Shown: in pieces, positions 18,025 through 26,506 of the stretch | Layout: every line of letters begins with the position of its first letter | Position numbering within the stretch: the first letter of the stretch is position 1 | NCBI GenBank assembly: GCA_022241785.1 | Contig: JAKOMP010000001.1 | Location: 124,001-188,000 of the forward strand | From: Cyanocohniella sp. LLY | GTDB taxonomy: Bacteria; Cyanobacteriota; Cyanobacteriia; Cyanobacteriales; Nostocaceae | Reading direction: 5' to 3' | DNA: 64,000 nucleotides | Program-made: the position numbers and the translations under genes | Notes under the pieces: generated by a model | The model's database searches: none | What the model was told of the DNA's origin: nothing | What the model saw: the letters and a program-made list of their open reading frames with translations, nothing else

Positions 18025-18546
18025 TTAGGCAACAGCAGCAGCAGCACGATCAAAGTAGCTAGCCAATTCAGAAACTAGTGAGCTACAGTCACCTTTGCTG
18101 ATTCCGTTAGGATCGTTAACAATAGAAACTGCTGCATCCTTCATTTTTTGAACGCCAACAGCTACAGAGGAACCAGGAGTACCCAAAGCTTGGTAGGTTT
18201 CACGCAGACCATTCAAACAACGGTCATCTAGTACACTAGCGTCACCAGCCAATGCAGCGTAGGTAATATAGCGTAAAATGATTTCCATGTCGCGTAGGCA
18301 AGCAGCCATACGACGGTTGGTGTAAGCGTTACCACCAGGAGCAATCAAGTTGGGTTGTTCTTCAAACAAGCTACGTGCAGCGTTGGTCACAATAGCGGAA
18401 GCATTGCTGGTGATGCGGTTGACAACATCTAAGCGCTTGTTACCTTCGCTAACAACTTTTGTTAAAGCATCTAGTTGTTCGTTGCTGAGGAATTCTCCTC
18501 TAGCATCGGCTTGAGAAACTACCTTGGAAAATACATCTAATGTCAT
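18025..18546 (-). CDS. cpcB: C-phycocyanin beta subunit
   Basis: The 173-residue protein carries both expected bilin attachment cysteines: Cys83 (conventional 82/84) in [14 protein letters not shown] and Cys154 in [10 protein letters not shown]. Asn73 (in [12 protein letters not shown]) corresponds to the asparagine that is gamma-N-methylated in beta phycobiliproteins. The ATG is preceded by TTAGGAGATTAGAGTCC, a strong ribosome-binding site. It is the first gene of the cpc operon, transcribed leftward from a long upstream region. Confidence 0.97.
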   Translation of the reverse strand: MTLDVFSKVVSQADARGEFLSNEQLDALTKVVSEGNKRLDVVNRITSNASAIVTNAARSLFEEQPNLIAPGGNAYTNRRMAACLRDMEIILRYITYAALAGDASVLDDRCLNGLRETYQALGTPGSSVAVGVQKMKDAAVSIVNDPNGISKGDCSSLVSELASYFDRAAAAVA

Positions 18547-19646
18547 GGACTCTAATCTCCTAATTCCTTAGTTGAGAGATGTCTGGATTAAAACTGGCAA
18601 TGTTTTATCAAATTTGGATGGTTTAAAATTACAGACTTGAGTATCAAACGGCTTCTCACTTAGTCTCAAATTTCCCTGCTACTAGATGAACTAGGAATTA
18701 TGAGAATCTGGGGTGATTTATGAGAATTAGGCAAACCTGATGAATTGATTACCTTGTTTAACTTTTGTCTGTGCTTTAACCCCTCCAGATTATGTTTATA
18801 CAATGCTATAGATCCTTTTATCTGTTACAAATTATGAATAAATAAGATGCCCGAATAAGATCAACCTCAAATCCTTTACATACAAGGGATATACCTGAGA
18901 AATCTCTGATATTTTCGTAATATAAATACACACTTAACGAGTTTGTCTAGCAATTTTACTGAGTTTAGATTATTTTTATTTTTCTGAAAATCCATATAGA
19001 TAAAGACTTTATAGCTCTGTATTACCTTTTTAAGTAATATTTTTTTATTAAAAACCATTAACTTAATATTTCCAAATATTACGGAGAGTAGCTTTAATTC
19101 ATAATTTTCGGAGCGAAATAGGGGAAAAATGTTTACAAATCTCAACATGAATCCCAGGGAGGCTGGGGATTGGAGAAGATGAGACAGAGCATGTAGTACT
19201 AAATTCCCAATGCCTTTTTTATCGTTAAGAGTGATTTGTCTAGAGAGTAATGTGAAGTGATGTAAATTTACCGTAAAATTTTTCCGAGAAAACAACACGG
19301 TGTCTCTACAGCATCTTCTATTTACCGGAAACTATACGAATCCTACTATGTAATTTTTATTGGTGTAGCCTGGGCTATACGCTAAAAACTCAGTACAACT
19401 TGAATAGCCTGATTGCCTATTGCCTACGCAAGCCATCACAAATCACTGCGAATTACTATAGCTGTAACTAAGTGTATGAAAATCATCATCGGTAGTAGAT
19501 TCAGTAGTTTCACAATTTACGGCTGTTCAATCGATTTATAGAATTGTGGCATATCAAGCATTGGTTAAAATGTGGTTTGCACGCAAAAAAGTGGTACTAA
19601 ATTTCACCTAGACTTTTTTGTTCCTAGTTCCTTCCGGCTATAGAAG
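18547..19646 (-). promoter_or_regulatory. Long gene-free region upstream of cpcB
   Basis: These 1,100 bases contain no convincing gene. The cpcB-proximal part presumably contains the cpc promoter and a long untranslated leader, as is common for cpc operons. TATA-like words occur on the minus strand near 18795-18815 (TGTATAAAC, CTATAGC), but I cannot pair them with a good -35 box, so no start point is proposed. A 140-codon open frame at 18876-19298 (minus) is AT-driven and looks spurious. No phycoerythrocyanin (pec) genes are present here. Confidence 0.5.
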
Positions 19647-20201
19647 ATGAATATACTAGAAACAATTGACACCCCTATTGGTAGCTATGCACCAGATTTT
19701 GAGCTGCCTGGAATTGACAATCAAGTACACCATCTCAGCCGTTATTTAGAGAGGTTCTGTGCAGTTGGTGTGATTTCCATGTGCAACCACTGTCCTTATG
19801 TCAGCTTGTATTTAGATAGACTAAAAAAAATTCAAGCGGAATTTGCCGCAGATAATTTTACACTAATTGGTGTTAATGGCAGCAGTGCTACTCAGAACTT
19901 AACTGAAAGTTTTGAAAATATGAAAGCTTTTGCCCAACGTCACCAGTTGAACTTCCCTTATTTATGGGATTCAACCCAAGATGTGACTCGCAGTTTTGGT
20001 GCTAGTAAAACGCCAATGGCTTTCTTAATAGATAAAAACGGTATATTAAGATACAAGGGTCAAATTGACAATCATCCCCAAGATCCATCATTTTTGGGAG
20101 AAAATTATTTGCGAAATGCCATCGCCTCTCTGTTTAAAGGTCAAGCAATTAACCTATTTGAAACCAAACCCATAGGAACTTCATTGATTTGGCGGAACTA
20201 G
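19647..20201 (+). CDS. Thioredoxin-fold (AhpC/TSA-like) thiol-disulfide protein
   Basis: The 184-residue protein begins with the peroxiredoxin/thioredoxin-type sequence TPIGSYAPDFELPGID and has the redox-site-like motif MCNHCPYV (CXXC) at about residues 45-52. Later segments, FPYLWDSTQDVTRSFGA and KTPMAFLIDKNGILRYKGQID, include the cis-Pro (TP) loop. It fits the cytoplasmic 'thioredoxin family, CNHCPY' proteins common in bacteria. There is no signal peptide. Its substrate is unknown. It lies 70 bp upstream of pyrH on the same strand, though a functional link is not evident. Confidence 0.8.
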   Translation: MNILETIDTPIGSYAPDFELPGIDNQVHHLSRYLERFCAVGVISMCNHCPYVSLYLDRLKKIQAEFAADNFTLIGVNGSSATQNLTESFENMKAFAQRHQLNFPYLWDSTQDVTRSFGASKTPMAFLIDKNGILRYKGQIDNHPQDPSFLGENYLRNAIASLFKGQAINLFETKPIGTSLIWRN

Positions 20202-20271
20202 ACATAGATAGTCACTGTACTGCTATCTTAAATTGGAGGCAATTGCAACTTATTTGATAAAGTGTAACTTC

Positions 20272-21000
20272 ATGGGAACGAATTACCGACGGGTTTTACT
20301 TAAACTAAGCGGTGAAGCCTTAATGGGCAACATGGGCTATGGCATTGATCCAGAAGTGGTCAAAGAAATAGCGCAGGAAGTAGCAGAGGTGATAGCCACT
20401 GGCGTTCAAATAGCCATCGTCGTGGGAGGCGGCAATATTTTCCGTGGCGTTAAAGCGGCATCGGCGGGGATGGACAGGGCCACCGCTGACTACATAGGGA
20501 TGATTGCCACGGTAATGAATGCCATGACGCTACAAGATTCGCTGGAACGAATAGGGGTACAGACGCGGGTACAAACCGCGATCGCTATGCAAGAATTAGC
20601 GGAACCGTATATCCGTCGTCGCGCCATCCGTCATCTTGAAAAAGGGCGGGTGGTAATTTTTGGTGCTGGTTCAGGAAATCCGTTCTTTACTACTGACACC
20701 ACTGCGGCCTTAAGAGCCGCAGAAATCGATGCTGAGGTGATTTTTAAAGCCACCAAGGTAGACGGAGTGTACGATGCTGACCCCCATGTTTATCCTGACG
20801 CCAAACGTTATACCAGTCTCACCTACGCCCACGTTTTGGCTCAAGATTTGCGGGTAATGGATAGTACAGCGATTGCCTTATGTAAAGAAAATAATATCCC
20901 AATTCTGGTTTTTGATTTAACCGTGCGAGGTAACGTCCGCCGGGCAGTATTGGGAGAATCCATCGGCACCCTTGTGGGAGGTTCTTGTGAAATTATCTGA
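20272..21000 (+). CDS. pyrH: UMP kinase PyrH
   Basis: PyrH phosphorylates UMP to UDP in pyrimidine synthesis. I choose the ATG at 20272 ([19 protein letters not shown], 242 residues), the usual family length; a TTG at 20233 would add 13 non-conserved residues. Amino-acid-kinase motifs are clear: [30 protein letters not shown], and the [14 protein letters not shown] and [13 protein letters not shown] segments. The stop overlaps the frr start by 14 bp, a common pyrH-frr coupling. Confidence 0.96.
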   Translation: MGTNYRRVLLKLSGEALMGNMGYGIDPEVVKEIAQEVAEVIATGVQIAIVVGGGNIFRGVKAASAGMDRATADYIGMIATVMNAMTLQDSLERIGVQTRVQTAIAMQELAEPYIRRRAIRHLEKGRVVIFGAGSGNPFFTTDTTAALRAAEIDAEVIFKATKVDGVYDADPHVYPDAKRYTSLTYAHVLAQDLRVMDSTAIALCKENNIPILVFDLTVRGNVRRAVLGESIGTLVGGSCEII

Positions 21001-21535
21001 AGCTGAAAGTACGATGCAAAAGACCGTGGAGGCAACTCAACGTTCTTTTAACACCATTCGCACGGGTCGCGCCAATGCGAGTTTGCTAGATAAAGTTTTA
21101 GTGGAATACTACGGTTCACCCACGTCTTTAAAATCCCTGGCGAATATTAGCACGCCGGATGCCACGACAATATTGATTCAGCCATACGATAAAGGCAGCT
21201 TAAACATAGTCGAAAAGGCTATTTCCCTCTCTGATGTAGGTTTAACACCCAGTAACGACGGTTCTGTAATTCGGCTAAATATTCCGCCCTTAACAAGCGA
21301 TCGCCGGAAAGAATTTGTCAAATTAGCAGCTAAGTATGCTGAAGACGGTCGTGTTGCTATTCGCAATATCCGCCGCGATGCTATAGACTCGATTCGCAAG
21401 CAGGAAAAAGCTTCAGAAATTTCTGAAGATGAATCCAAAGACCTACAAGATGAACTGCAAAAACTGACAAATAAATACACTGCCAAAATAGACGATTTAC
21501 TGGCAGAAAAAGAAAAAGACATTTCCACGGTCTAA
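20987..21535 (+). CDS. frr: Ribosome recycling factor
   Basis: RRF splits post-termination ribosomes together with EF-G. I start at GTG 20987 ([20 protein letters not shown], 182 residues), because a GGGAGG ribosome-binding site lies 6 bp upstream inside the end of pyrH and this gives the usual length. The diagnostic segment [15 protein letters not shown], the middle [18 protein letters not shown] and the C-terminal coiled coil ([18 protein letters not shown]) are present. Translation is likely coupled to pyrH. Confidence 0.95.
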   Translation: MKLSEAESTMQKTVEATQRSFNTIRTGRANASLLDKVLVEYYGSPTSLKSLANISTPDATTILIQPYDKGSLNIVEKAISLSDVGLTPSNDGSVIRLNIPPLTSDRRKEFVKLAAKYAEDGRVAIRNIRRDAIDSIRKQEKASEISEDESKDLQDELQKLTNKYTAKIDDLLAEKEKDISTV

Positions 21536-21577
21536 CGCAGTATCTTGTGCAAATAGAGTAGGGTAGTATCAAAATAT

Positions 21578-21614
21578 AAAGGCTGAAGAGTAATGTCAAA
21601 ATTCTTCAGCCTTT
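21578..21614 (+). terminator. Hairpin terminator after pyrH-frr
   Basis: AAAGGCTGAAGA (21578-21589) and TCTTCAGCCTTT (21603-21614) form a perfect 12-bp stem with a 13-nt loop, 43 bp past the frr stop. The 3' side ends in TTTGTGT, a weak T-tract. Confidence 0.75.
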
Positions 21615-21709
21615 GTGTATTGCAGATGGAAATGTTGAGGAAAAATTTCTAAATTGTGCCATCAAGTCTGCGAAAAACCAAATAATTCAGGAACACAAAT
21701 TCAGCCATT

Positions 21710-22831
21710 ATGTACGACACCATCATTGTGGGTGCTGGGCCAGCTGGTGGTACAGCAGCATATCATTTGGCCAAAAAAGGCCGCTCAGTTTTAGTTTTAG
21801 AAAAAGAATCTCTACCCAGATACAAACCCTGTGGTGGTGGTGTTTCACCAGCGATCGCTCAATGGTTTGACTTTGATTTTAGCCCCGCAATTTCGACAAA
21901 AGTGGATTCGCTGCGCTTCACCTGGCAATTAGGCGACCCCGTAGAGGCGACAATTTCCACCCAGGAACCAGTATGGATGGTGCGACGTGATGTTTTCGAC
22001 AATTTTCTGGTGCAGCAAGCCCAGAAGCAAGGAGCGGAAATCCGCGCGCAAACAGAAGTTACGGGAATTGAGTTTCACAATGATTATTGGCAAGTTGACA
22101 CAGTTAATGGCCCCGTTACAGGTCGCTACTTAATCGCCGCTGATGGTGCTAAAGGGCCAATGGCAAAATGGCTAGGCTTCCAAGACCGCAAACGCCGCCT
22201 AGCAGGCGCTTTAGAGGCAGAAATTCCCACAGTCGTAACTGACAAATCTACACTGCACTTGGAGTTTGGTTTAGTCAAAAATGGCTACATTTGGAACTTC
22301 CCGAAAGCTGATGGTTATTCCATTGGCGTAGGCACATTTATCGGTGGACAAGCCCAAAACTTCAAGCAAATTGTGGATGAATATGCTAAATCCTTTGGGC
22401 TAGATATCAAACTTGGTAAGCAATACGGTCATCCACTTTGTTTATGGGATGGTCATCAAAAACTACACACGCAAAATGCCGTTGTAGCTGGGGAAGCTGC
22501 TTGTGTAGTTGACCCGATGACAGCAGAAGGTATTCGTCCATCCATTTTTAGCGGATTATTAGCAGCACAATTTGTTAATCAAGCCCTGGCTGGTGACATC
22601 AACGCCTTAGAACAATACAGCGAAGCCCTCAACGAACAATGGGGTAGTGATATGGCTTGGGCGAAGAAAATAGCTGGCGCATTCTATCGCTTTCCCCATG
22701 TTGGTTACCAAGTGGGTGTGAAGCGTCCTTCTGGCGCGCATATTATGGGGAAAATCCTCTGTGGTGAATTACGCTATGGTGAAGTGGCTGGTCGTGCCCT
22801 GAAACGACTAATTCCTGGTTTTGGAGGTTAG
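21710..22831 (+). CDS. Geranylgeranyl reductase family FAD-dependent oxidoreductase
   Basis: The 373-residue flavoprotein starts with a classic FAD Rossmann motif (IIVGAGPAGGTAAYHLAKKG) and the LPRYKPCGGGVSP motif that marks the geranylgeranyl reductase superfamily. VVAGEAACVVDPMTAEGIRPS is the second FAD-binding segment. It does not have the N-terminus typical of the main ChlP of cyanobacteria, so it is more likely a paralogue that reduces isoprenoid chains or another polyene; this is inference. It is followed, after 13 bp, by a polysaccharide deacetylase on the same strand. Confidence 0.82.
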   Translation: MYDTIIVGAGPAGGTAAYHLAKKGRSVLVLEKESLPRYKPCGGGVSPAIAQWFDFDFSPAISTKVDSLRFTWQLGDPVEATISTQEPVWMVRRDVFDNFLVQQAQKQGAEIRAQTEVTGIEFHNDYWQVDTVNGPVTGRYLIAADGAKGPMAKWLGFQDRKRRLAGALEAEIPTVVTDKSTLHLEFGLVKNGYIWNFPKADGYSIGVGTFIGGQAQNFKQIVDEYAKSFGLDIKLGKQYGHPLCLWDGHQKLHTQNAVVAGEAACVVDPMTAEGIRPSIFSGLLAAQFVNQALAGDINALEQYSEALNEQWGSDMAWAKKIAGAFYRFPHVGYQVGVKRPSGAHIMGKILCGELRYGEVAGRALKRLIPGFGG

Positions 22832-22844
22832 GATTCATTTAGCT

Positions 22845-23540
22845 ATGCAACTAGCTCCTTTTTTGCCATTTGTACACCGGATTCTGCAACCGAGTTTTCC
22901 CAACTGTTTATGGCATGGCGATCGCTCTGTGAAAAAGATTGCCTTAACATTTGATGATGGCCCCCATCTAGAATACACACCCCAAGTCCTGGAAGTTTTA
23001 GACCGTTACAATATTCCAGCTAGTTTTTTTTGGTTGGGTGCTTGCGTCAACCGTTCACCAGACATAGCCAAAGCCATCTGCGATCGCGGACACTGGATAG
23101 GTTTGCATGGTTACGATCATCGTTCTTTCCCCATGCTGAAGCCACATGAGCTGCGCGACAGTTTAGAAAAGACTCAAGCTGCTATTTATCAGGCTTGTGA
23201 CCTGTTACCCGCACAAGTATGTGATGTCCGTCCTCCCAATGGTTTCTTTACACCCAAAACCTTACAATTATTTATTAAGTGGAATTACCGCCCAGTAATG
23301 TGGAGTATTGTACCAGTAGACTGGGAAAGACCAGGAGTAGCGACTGTGGTGCAACGTGTTCTCACACAAGTGCAAAATGGCTCACTCATCGTCTTGCACG
23401 ATGGGGCTTATGGTGGACAAGATGTTGCTGCCACAATTCAAGTATTAATTCCCCAATTGTTACAGCAGGGTTACCAATTTGTAACTATTGATAGTCTATG
23501 GCAGCAATTTCAGCCTACTAATCCTCTGATCATCAAATGA
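22845..23540 (+). CDS. Polysaccharide deacetylase (NodB domain)
   Basis: The 231-residue protein (start at ATG 22845; an earlier TTG overlaps the end of the preceding gene) has a NodB/CE4 domain. Motif 1 TFDDGPH holds the catalytic Asp and metal Asp, motif 2 GLHGYDHRSF holds the metal His pair, and later parts are VRPPNGFFTP (motif 3), MWSIVPVDW and LIVLHDG (motif 5). The N-terminus is weakly hydrophobic without a clear cleavage site. The family removes N- or O-acyl groups from cell-wall or exopolysaccharide sugars; the substrate is unknown. Confidence 0.85.
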   Translation: MQLAPFLPFVHRILQPSFPNCLWHGDRSVKKIALTFDDGPHLEYTPQVLEVLDRYNIPASFFWLGACVNRSPDIAKAICDRGHWIGLHGYDHRSFPMLKPHELRDSLEKTQAAIYQACDLLPAQVCDVRPPNGFFTPKTLQLFIKWNYRPVMWSIVPVDWERPGVATVVQRVLTQVQNGSLIVLHDGAYGGQDVAATIQVLIPQLLQQGYQFVTIDSLWQQFQPTNPLIIK

Positions 23541-23541
23541 A

Positions 23542-23886
23542 TCATTGACTACTCTTAGCTTTTCGCTTTTCATCAACTTCACTCTCAGAAATAGCTTCTG
23601 TAGCTAGTTCTTCAGTACCCAACAACTGATGTATTTCACTTAATGAACCTGGTTCTCTGACTGAATTTTCTGATGAATCACCCATATACTCAATTAGGTC
23701 ATCCACTTGACAATTTAAGGCTTTACAAAACCTGATAATTCTTTCAATATGATCTGTCCCAGTCCTACCGCTTTCCCAGTTTTGGATAGTGCTTTCTGTT
23801 ACGCCCACAAGACGCGACAGTTGAAGCTGGGTTAGCCCTGCTCTCTCACGCAGCAAAGCGATCCTTGGTTTTGGCTTATTTTTCAC
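23542..23886 (-). CDS. XRE-family helix-turn-helix regulator
   Basis: The 114-residue protein has an HTH_XRE domain at about residues 8-66: IALLRERAGLTQLQLSRLVGVTESTIQNWESGR. It is followed by an acidic Ser/Glu-rich tail ending EVDEKRKAKSSQ. Such small Cro/cI-like proteins in cyanobacteria are often stand-alone regulators. It is convergent with the deacetylase (1 bp between stop codons). No target is suggested by the context. Confidence 0.85.
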   Translation of the reverse strand: MKNKPKPRIALLRERAGLTQLQLSRLVGVTESTIQNWESGRTGTDHIERIIRFCKALNCQVDDLIEYMGDSSENSVREPGSLSEIHQLLGTEELATEAISESEVDEKRKAKSSQ

Positions 23887-24023
23887 AGCTATAGCACTTT
23901 TAATCTATCTATAGTGGTAGATCCTAACACCAAAAAAACCAGAGCAGCAAAAAATTCCTAAAAAAATTGTTTTGATGACAAATCTGGACATCAGTACAAA
24001 TACACTCCAACCCAAACAAAAAA

Positions 24024-24046
24024 AGGGCTTTAGTGACTAAAGCCCT
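24024..24046 (-). terminator. Intrinsic terminator on the minus strand
   Basis: AGGGCTTTAG (24024-24033) and CTAAAGCCCT (24037-24046) form a perfect 10-bp stem with a TGA/TCA loop. Read on the minus strand it is followed by a run of seven T. It would end transcripts coming from 24264-24530. The surrounding 23887-24263 interval holds this hairpin and the repeat at 24155-24204, and no gene. Confidence 0.75.
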
Positions 24047-24154
24047 CATCTTGAGAACTAAAACACTCACTATGTACTAAGAGAGTGTTTTAAGTAAGTC
24101 GGCGAGAAAAAATCAAACTATGTTAAGCAATGTAAAATAATTAAAATTCATTTC

Positions 24155-24204
24155 GTAGTAAGGGCTTCAGCCCTTATTTGAGGACTAAAGTCCTCACTAC
24201 AAAC
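24155..24204 (+). repeat. Two-hairpin dispersed repeat, copy 2 (longest copy)
   Basis: GTAGT-A, then the palindrome AGGGCTTCAGCCCT, then TATTT, then the palindrome GAGGACTAAAGTCCTC, then ACTACAAAC. The two hairpins are framed by GTAGT and ACTAC, which are reverse complements, so the whole unit can fold as one. The right half occurs alone at 5748-5772 and 39469-39493. Confidence 0.8.
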
Positions 24205-24263
24205 CTTTAATTATTTACGCCGTCCTACTTAATTTTAATTAATTTAATTACTTAACAATTTGA

Positions 24264-24530
24264 TCAACCACAGAAAGTATCTACTCTCACATCCTTCCAG
24301 ATATCAGAAACTTGCCAACCTGAGTTACCAACAGACCGGACTATGGGATTGTCACGGGATGGAATATAGTTGGGTTCTGGATTATCCAGATACAATTGTT
24401 GATTGTCTTCTAGGAGAGATTCTAGAGAATGCAAAGTATCTGCATCTGCTTGTAGACTTTGTTCTTCTTCTTCCTCTAAGGTTTTTATTTTATCGAGGAG
24501 GAGTTTTTCCGATTTTTTGATTAATTTCAT
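24264..24530 (-). CDS. Small hypothetical protein, 88 aa
   Basis: The product begins with a Lys/Glu-rich likely coiled coil (MKLIKKSEKLLLDKIKTLEEEE) followed by an acidic, Asn/Pro-containing C-terminus that ends WKDVRVDTFCG. No family is recognised. A terminator for this strand lies about 220 bp downstream, which supports a transcript. There is no clear ribosome-binding site, and another frame is open on the opposite strand across most of it, so this call is tentative. The 24531-24847 interval upstream is AT-rich and shows nothing further. Confidence 0.45.
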   Translation of the reverse strand: MKLIKKSEKLLLDKIKTLEEEEEQSLQADADTLHSLESLLEDNQQLYLDNPEPNYIPSRDNPIVRSVGNSGWQVSDIWKDVRVDTFCG

Positions 24531-24847
24531 ATTTATATGGATGGGTGGAAAACTACAGATTGAAAAAGCGAAAATCTTAACACCGATTCTGAAAGATACT
24601 AATGTAGTGTTTCAAGAATCTTTAGAGAGATCCGCAAAAAGCTATTATAAAGTTTATTGTTGAAAAAGTTACTCAGCAAAAACTAGAATACAGCAATTTT
24701 ACTGGAAATGCTGACGCATTGTGCAAAATCTTTATATCTTAATGTCAGATACAGGCAGTGTTTAGAGGAAATTTCGCAGTTTGTGTACTTTTCTACCACC
24801 TCAGATGACATAGCTGCAAACAATACATTGAATATTCAGTTTAAAAA

Positions 24848-24934
24848 CGGAGAGGGAGGGATTCGAACCCTCGTATACGTTTCCGCATAACAGACTTTCC
24901 AGGTCTGCGCCTTCAACCACTCGGCCACCTCTCC
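24848..24934 (-). tRNA. tRNA-Ser(GGA)
   Basis: The minus strand reads GGAGAGGTGGCCGAGTGG at the 5' end and pairs its GGAGAGG with CCTCTCC at the 3' end. The anticodon loop CTGGAAA gives anticodon GGA. A long variable arm and the GGTTCGAATCC T-arm identify a class II serine tRNA of 87 nt. The CCA is not encoded. Confidence 0.96.
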
Positions 24935-25041
24935 AGGTGCCAACGATTTACGATTGTACTATGGAATCCTAGAAAATGCAAAGATATAAAAAGACATATT
25001 AGATTAAAGCTAAAAGTTCCCATCCAGAATCCCAAATCATC

Positions 25042-25410
25042 ATGTCCCGTACATACACAATTAAAGTCCGCGATCGCGCCACCGGCAAAGAATACAACCT
25101 CACAGTACCAGAAGACCGTTATATTCTCCACACTGCCGAACAACAAGGGGTGGAACTGCCATTTTCCTGTCGTAATGGAGCTTGCACAACTTGTGCTGTT
25201 AAAGTGTTGTCTGGAGAAATTTACCAACCAGAGGCGGTGGGATTGTCCCCAGCGTTACGCCGTCAAGGTTATGCCTTGTTATGTGTCAGTTACGCCCGTT
25301 CTGACTTGGAGGTAGAAACACAAGATGAGGACGAGGTTTATGAACTTCAGTTTGGGCGTTATTTTGCCAAAGGGAGAGTTAAGGCGGGTTTACCGTTAGA
25401 TGAAGAGTAA
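25042..25410 (+). CDS. [2Fe-2S] plant-type ferredoxin with C-terminal extension
   Basis: The 122-residue protein carries the iron-sulfur ligands in SCRNGACTTCAV (C-X4-C-X2-C) with a fourth Cys in YALLCVSYARSD, at the usual distance. The C-terminal extension beyond the fold (about residues 97-122, EVYELQFGRYFAKGRVKAG) resembles that of FdC2-like ferredoxins rather than the photosynthetic PetF; this is a family inference. The N-terminus lacks a targeting sequence, so it is soluble and cytoplasmic. The last 11 bp overlap the next gene, suggesting coupled translation. Confidence 0.88.
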   Translation: MSRTYTIKVRDRATGKEYNLTVPEDRYILHTAEQQGVELPFSCRNGACTTCAVKVLSGEIYQPEAVGLSPALRRQGYALLCVSYARSDLEVETQDEDEVYELQFGRYFAKGRVKAGLPLDEE

Positions 25411-25990
25411 GATGTGGTTTACAGCAGTGGTGTACAGGAAATTTTGGGCGCCGCGCTTAGTTATCTGGGCGCGAAAAATAGCTATTTTAGGTTGCTTGCT
25501 GCTGTTAATCAGTTGTCAAGCCCATAATCAGTCGGTAGACAATCAGACTCAAGTAAAAGTGGCGCGGGTGGTAAGTGGGCAAAGTTTGGAAGTTTTAGGC
25601 ATAGGCGAACAACCAACTTTAATTTCTAGAGTCCGATTATTGGGAATTGATGCACCCGATTTGCGTCAAAGCCCCTGGGGAGATGAAGCCAGACAAACTC
25701 TAGAACAGTTAATTGGTGATCTAGAAAAACCCGTGACACTAGAATTTGATGTCGAAACCAAAGATACAATTGGGCGGACTTTGGCTTATGTGTGGAGAGA
25801 TGAAAAATTATTGAATGAACAAGTCATAGAACAAGGATATGCGTTATTTGTCGGGCGATCGCCTAACCATAAATATGACCAGCGCTTAGAACGCGCCCAA
25901 CAATGGGCTAGACTCATGGGCAAAGGCATTTGGAACCCAAAAAAACCCATGCGTCTGACTCCTGCTGAATTTCGTCGGCGGAATTTGTAG
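25400..25990 (+). CDS. SNase-like thermonuclease lipoprotein
   Basis: The 196-residue protein has an N-terminal hydrophobic segment ending in the lipobox LLLISCQ, predicting a membrane-anchored lipoprotein. The staphylococcal-nuclease fold follows, with the catalytic-type motifs RVRLLGIDAPDLRQ, DEAR, and TKDTIGRTLAYVW, and ends in GKGIWNPKKP. It could degrade nucleic acid outside the cytoplasm. The ATG at 25400 overlaps the ferredoxin stop by 11 bp; a second Met four residues in is an alternative. The functional link with the ferredoxin is not obvious. Confidence 0.85.
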   Translation: MKSKMWFTAVVYRKFWAPRLVIWARKIAILGCLLLLISCQAHNQSVDNQTQVKVARVVSGQSLEVLGIGEQPTLISRVRLLGIDAPDLRQSPWGDEARQTLEQLIGDLEKPVTLEFDVETKDTIGRTLAYVWRDEKLLNEQVIEQGYALFVGRSPNHKYDQRLERAQQWARLMGKGIWNPKKPMRLTPAEFRRRNL

Positions 25991-26057
25991 GGACTGGGGA
26001 GGTGGGGAAGTGAAAAAGTTTTCCTGTTCCCCATTTCCTGTTACCTGTTGTCTTTTA

Positions 26058-26230
26058 TTGACACTCTCCGGTCTAAAGACATGGAGATTCTTGGTTCAAC
26101 GAGTCCACTTAGATTAGACCCCTTGCGGTATCTAACCCAGAGGTGGTTCTCTCCTCAAGCGTTAACTTTCGGTATGCCCTACCGTAGTTGGATTACTCCA
26201 AAAATTTGTTTGGTTAAATTCTGTGTCGTC
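26058..26230 (-). mobile_element. Solo IS200/IS605-type end or omega-RNA-like remnant without TnpB
   Basis: The plus strand reads TTGACACTC, then hairpin arms TCTCC and GGAGA (26065-26069 and 26083-26087), then GATTCTTG, the same skeleton as at 50660-50697. This is the layout of IS605/tnpB right ends. The next 100 bp on the minus strand contain a second hairpin around TTAGATACC and GGGGTCTAA with a GCAA loop. No tnpA or tnpB reading frame accompanies it. The rest of 25991-26506 (start of inositol monophosphatase) shows no gene. The assignment is by pattern, not by database search. Confidence 0.4.
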
Positions 26231-26506
26231 TAGTTCCCATGAAGATTTTACCTATTCCTGGAAAAGAAACTAGAACTATGGAATAGAACCCATATCCTCA
26301 ATTGTCAAGGTACAGATTGCTGTTAAGCAGTGTAGGGTTTTTAATGTGGTTGATTACCCCTCCACGTGTTCAATTTTACCATATTGCATCTCGGCATGGT
26401 AAAACCTGTATCGTGGTTTTCATCCCCGGTCTCAAGCAGGAAAATTGCAACTACGTTGCTCTTTCTCCGGGGTTTTCAACCGACACCTTATAATGACTAA
26501 TGACCA

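Noticed and set aside
18876-19298. A 140-codon minus-strand open frame upstream of cpcB
   Set aside because: AT-rich, Lys/Asn/Phe/Leu-heavy product without a ribosome-binding site or recognisable family; it lies in the likely cpc leader and promoter region.
24403-24663. Plus-strand frames around the small 88-residue gene
   Set aside because: They are Ser-rich or Leu-rich shadows of the minus-strand frame without ribosome-binding sites or family motifs.
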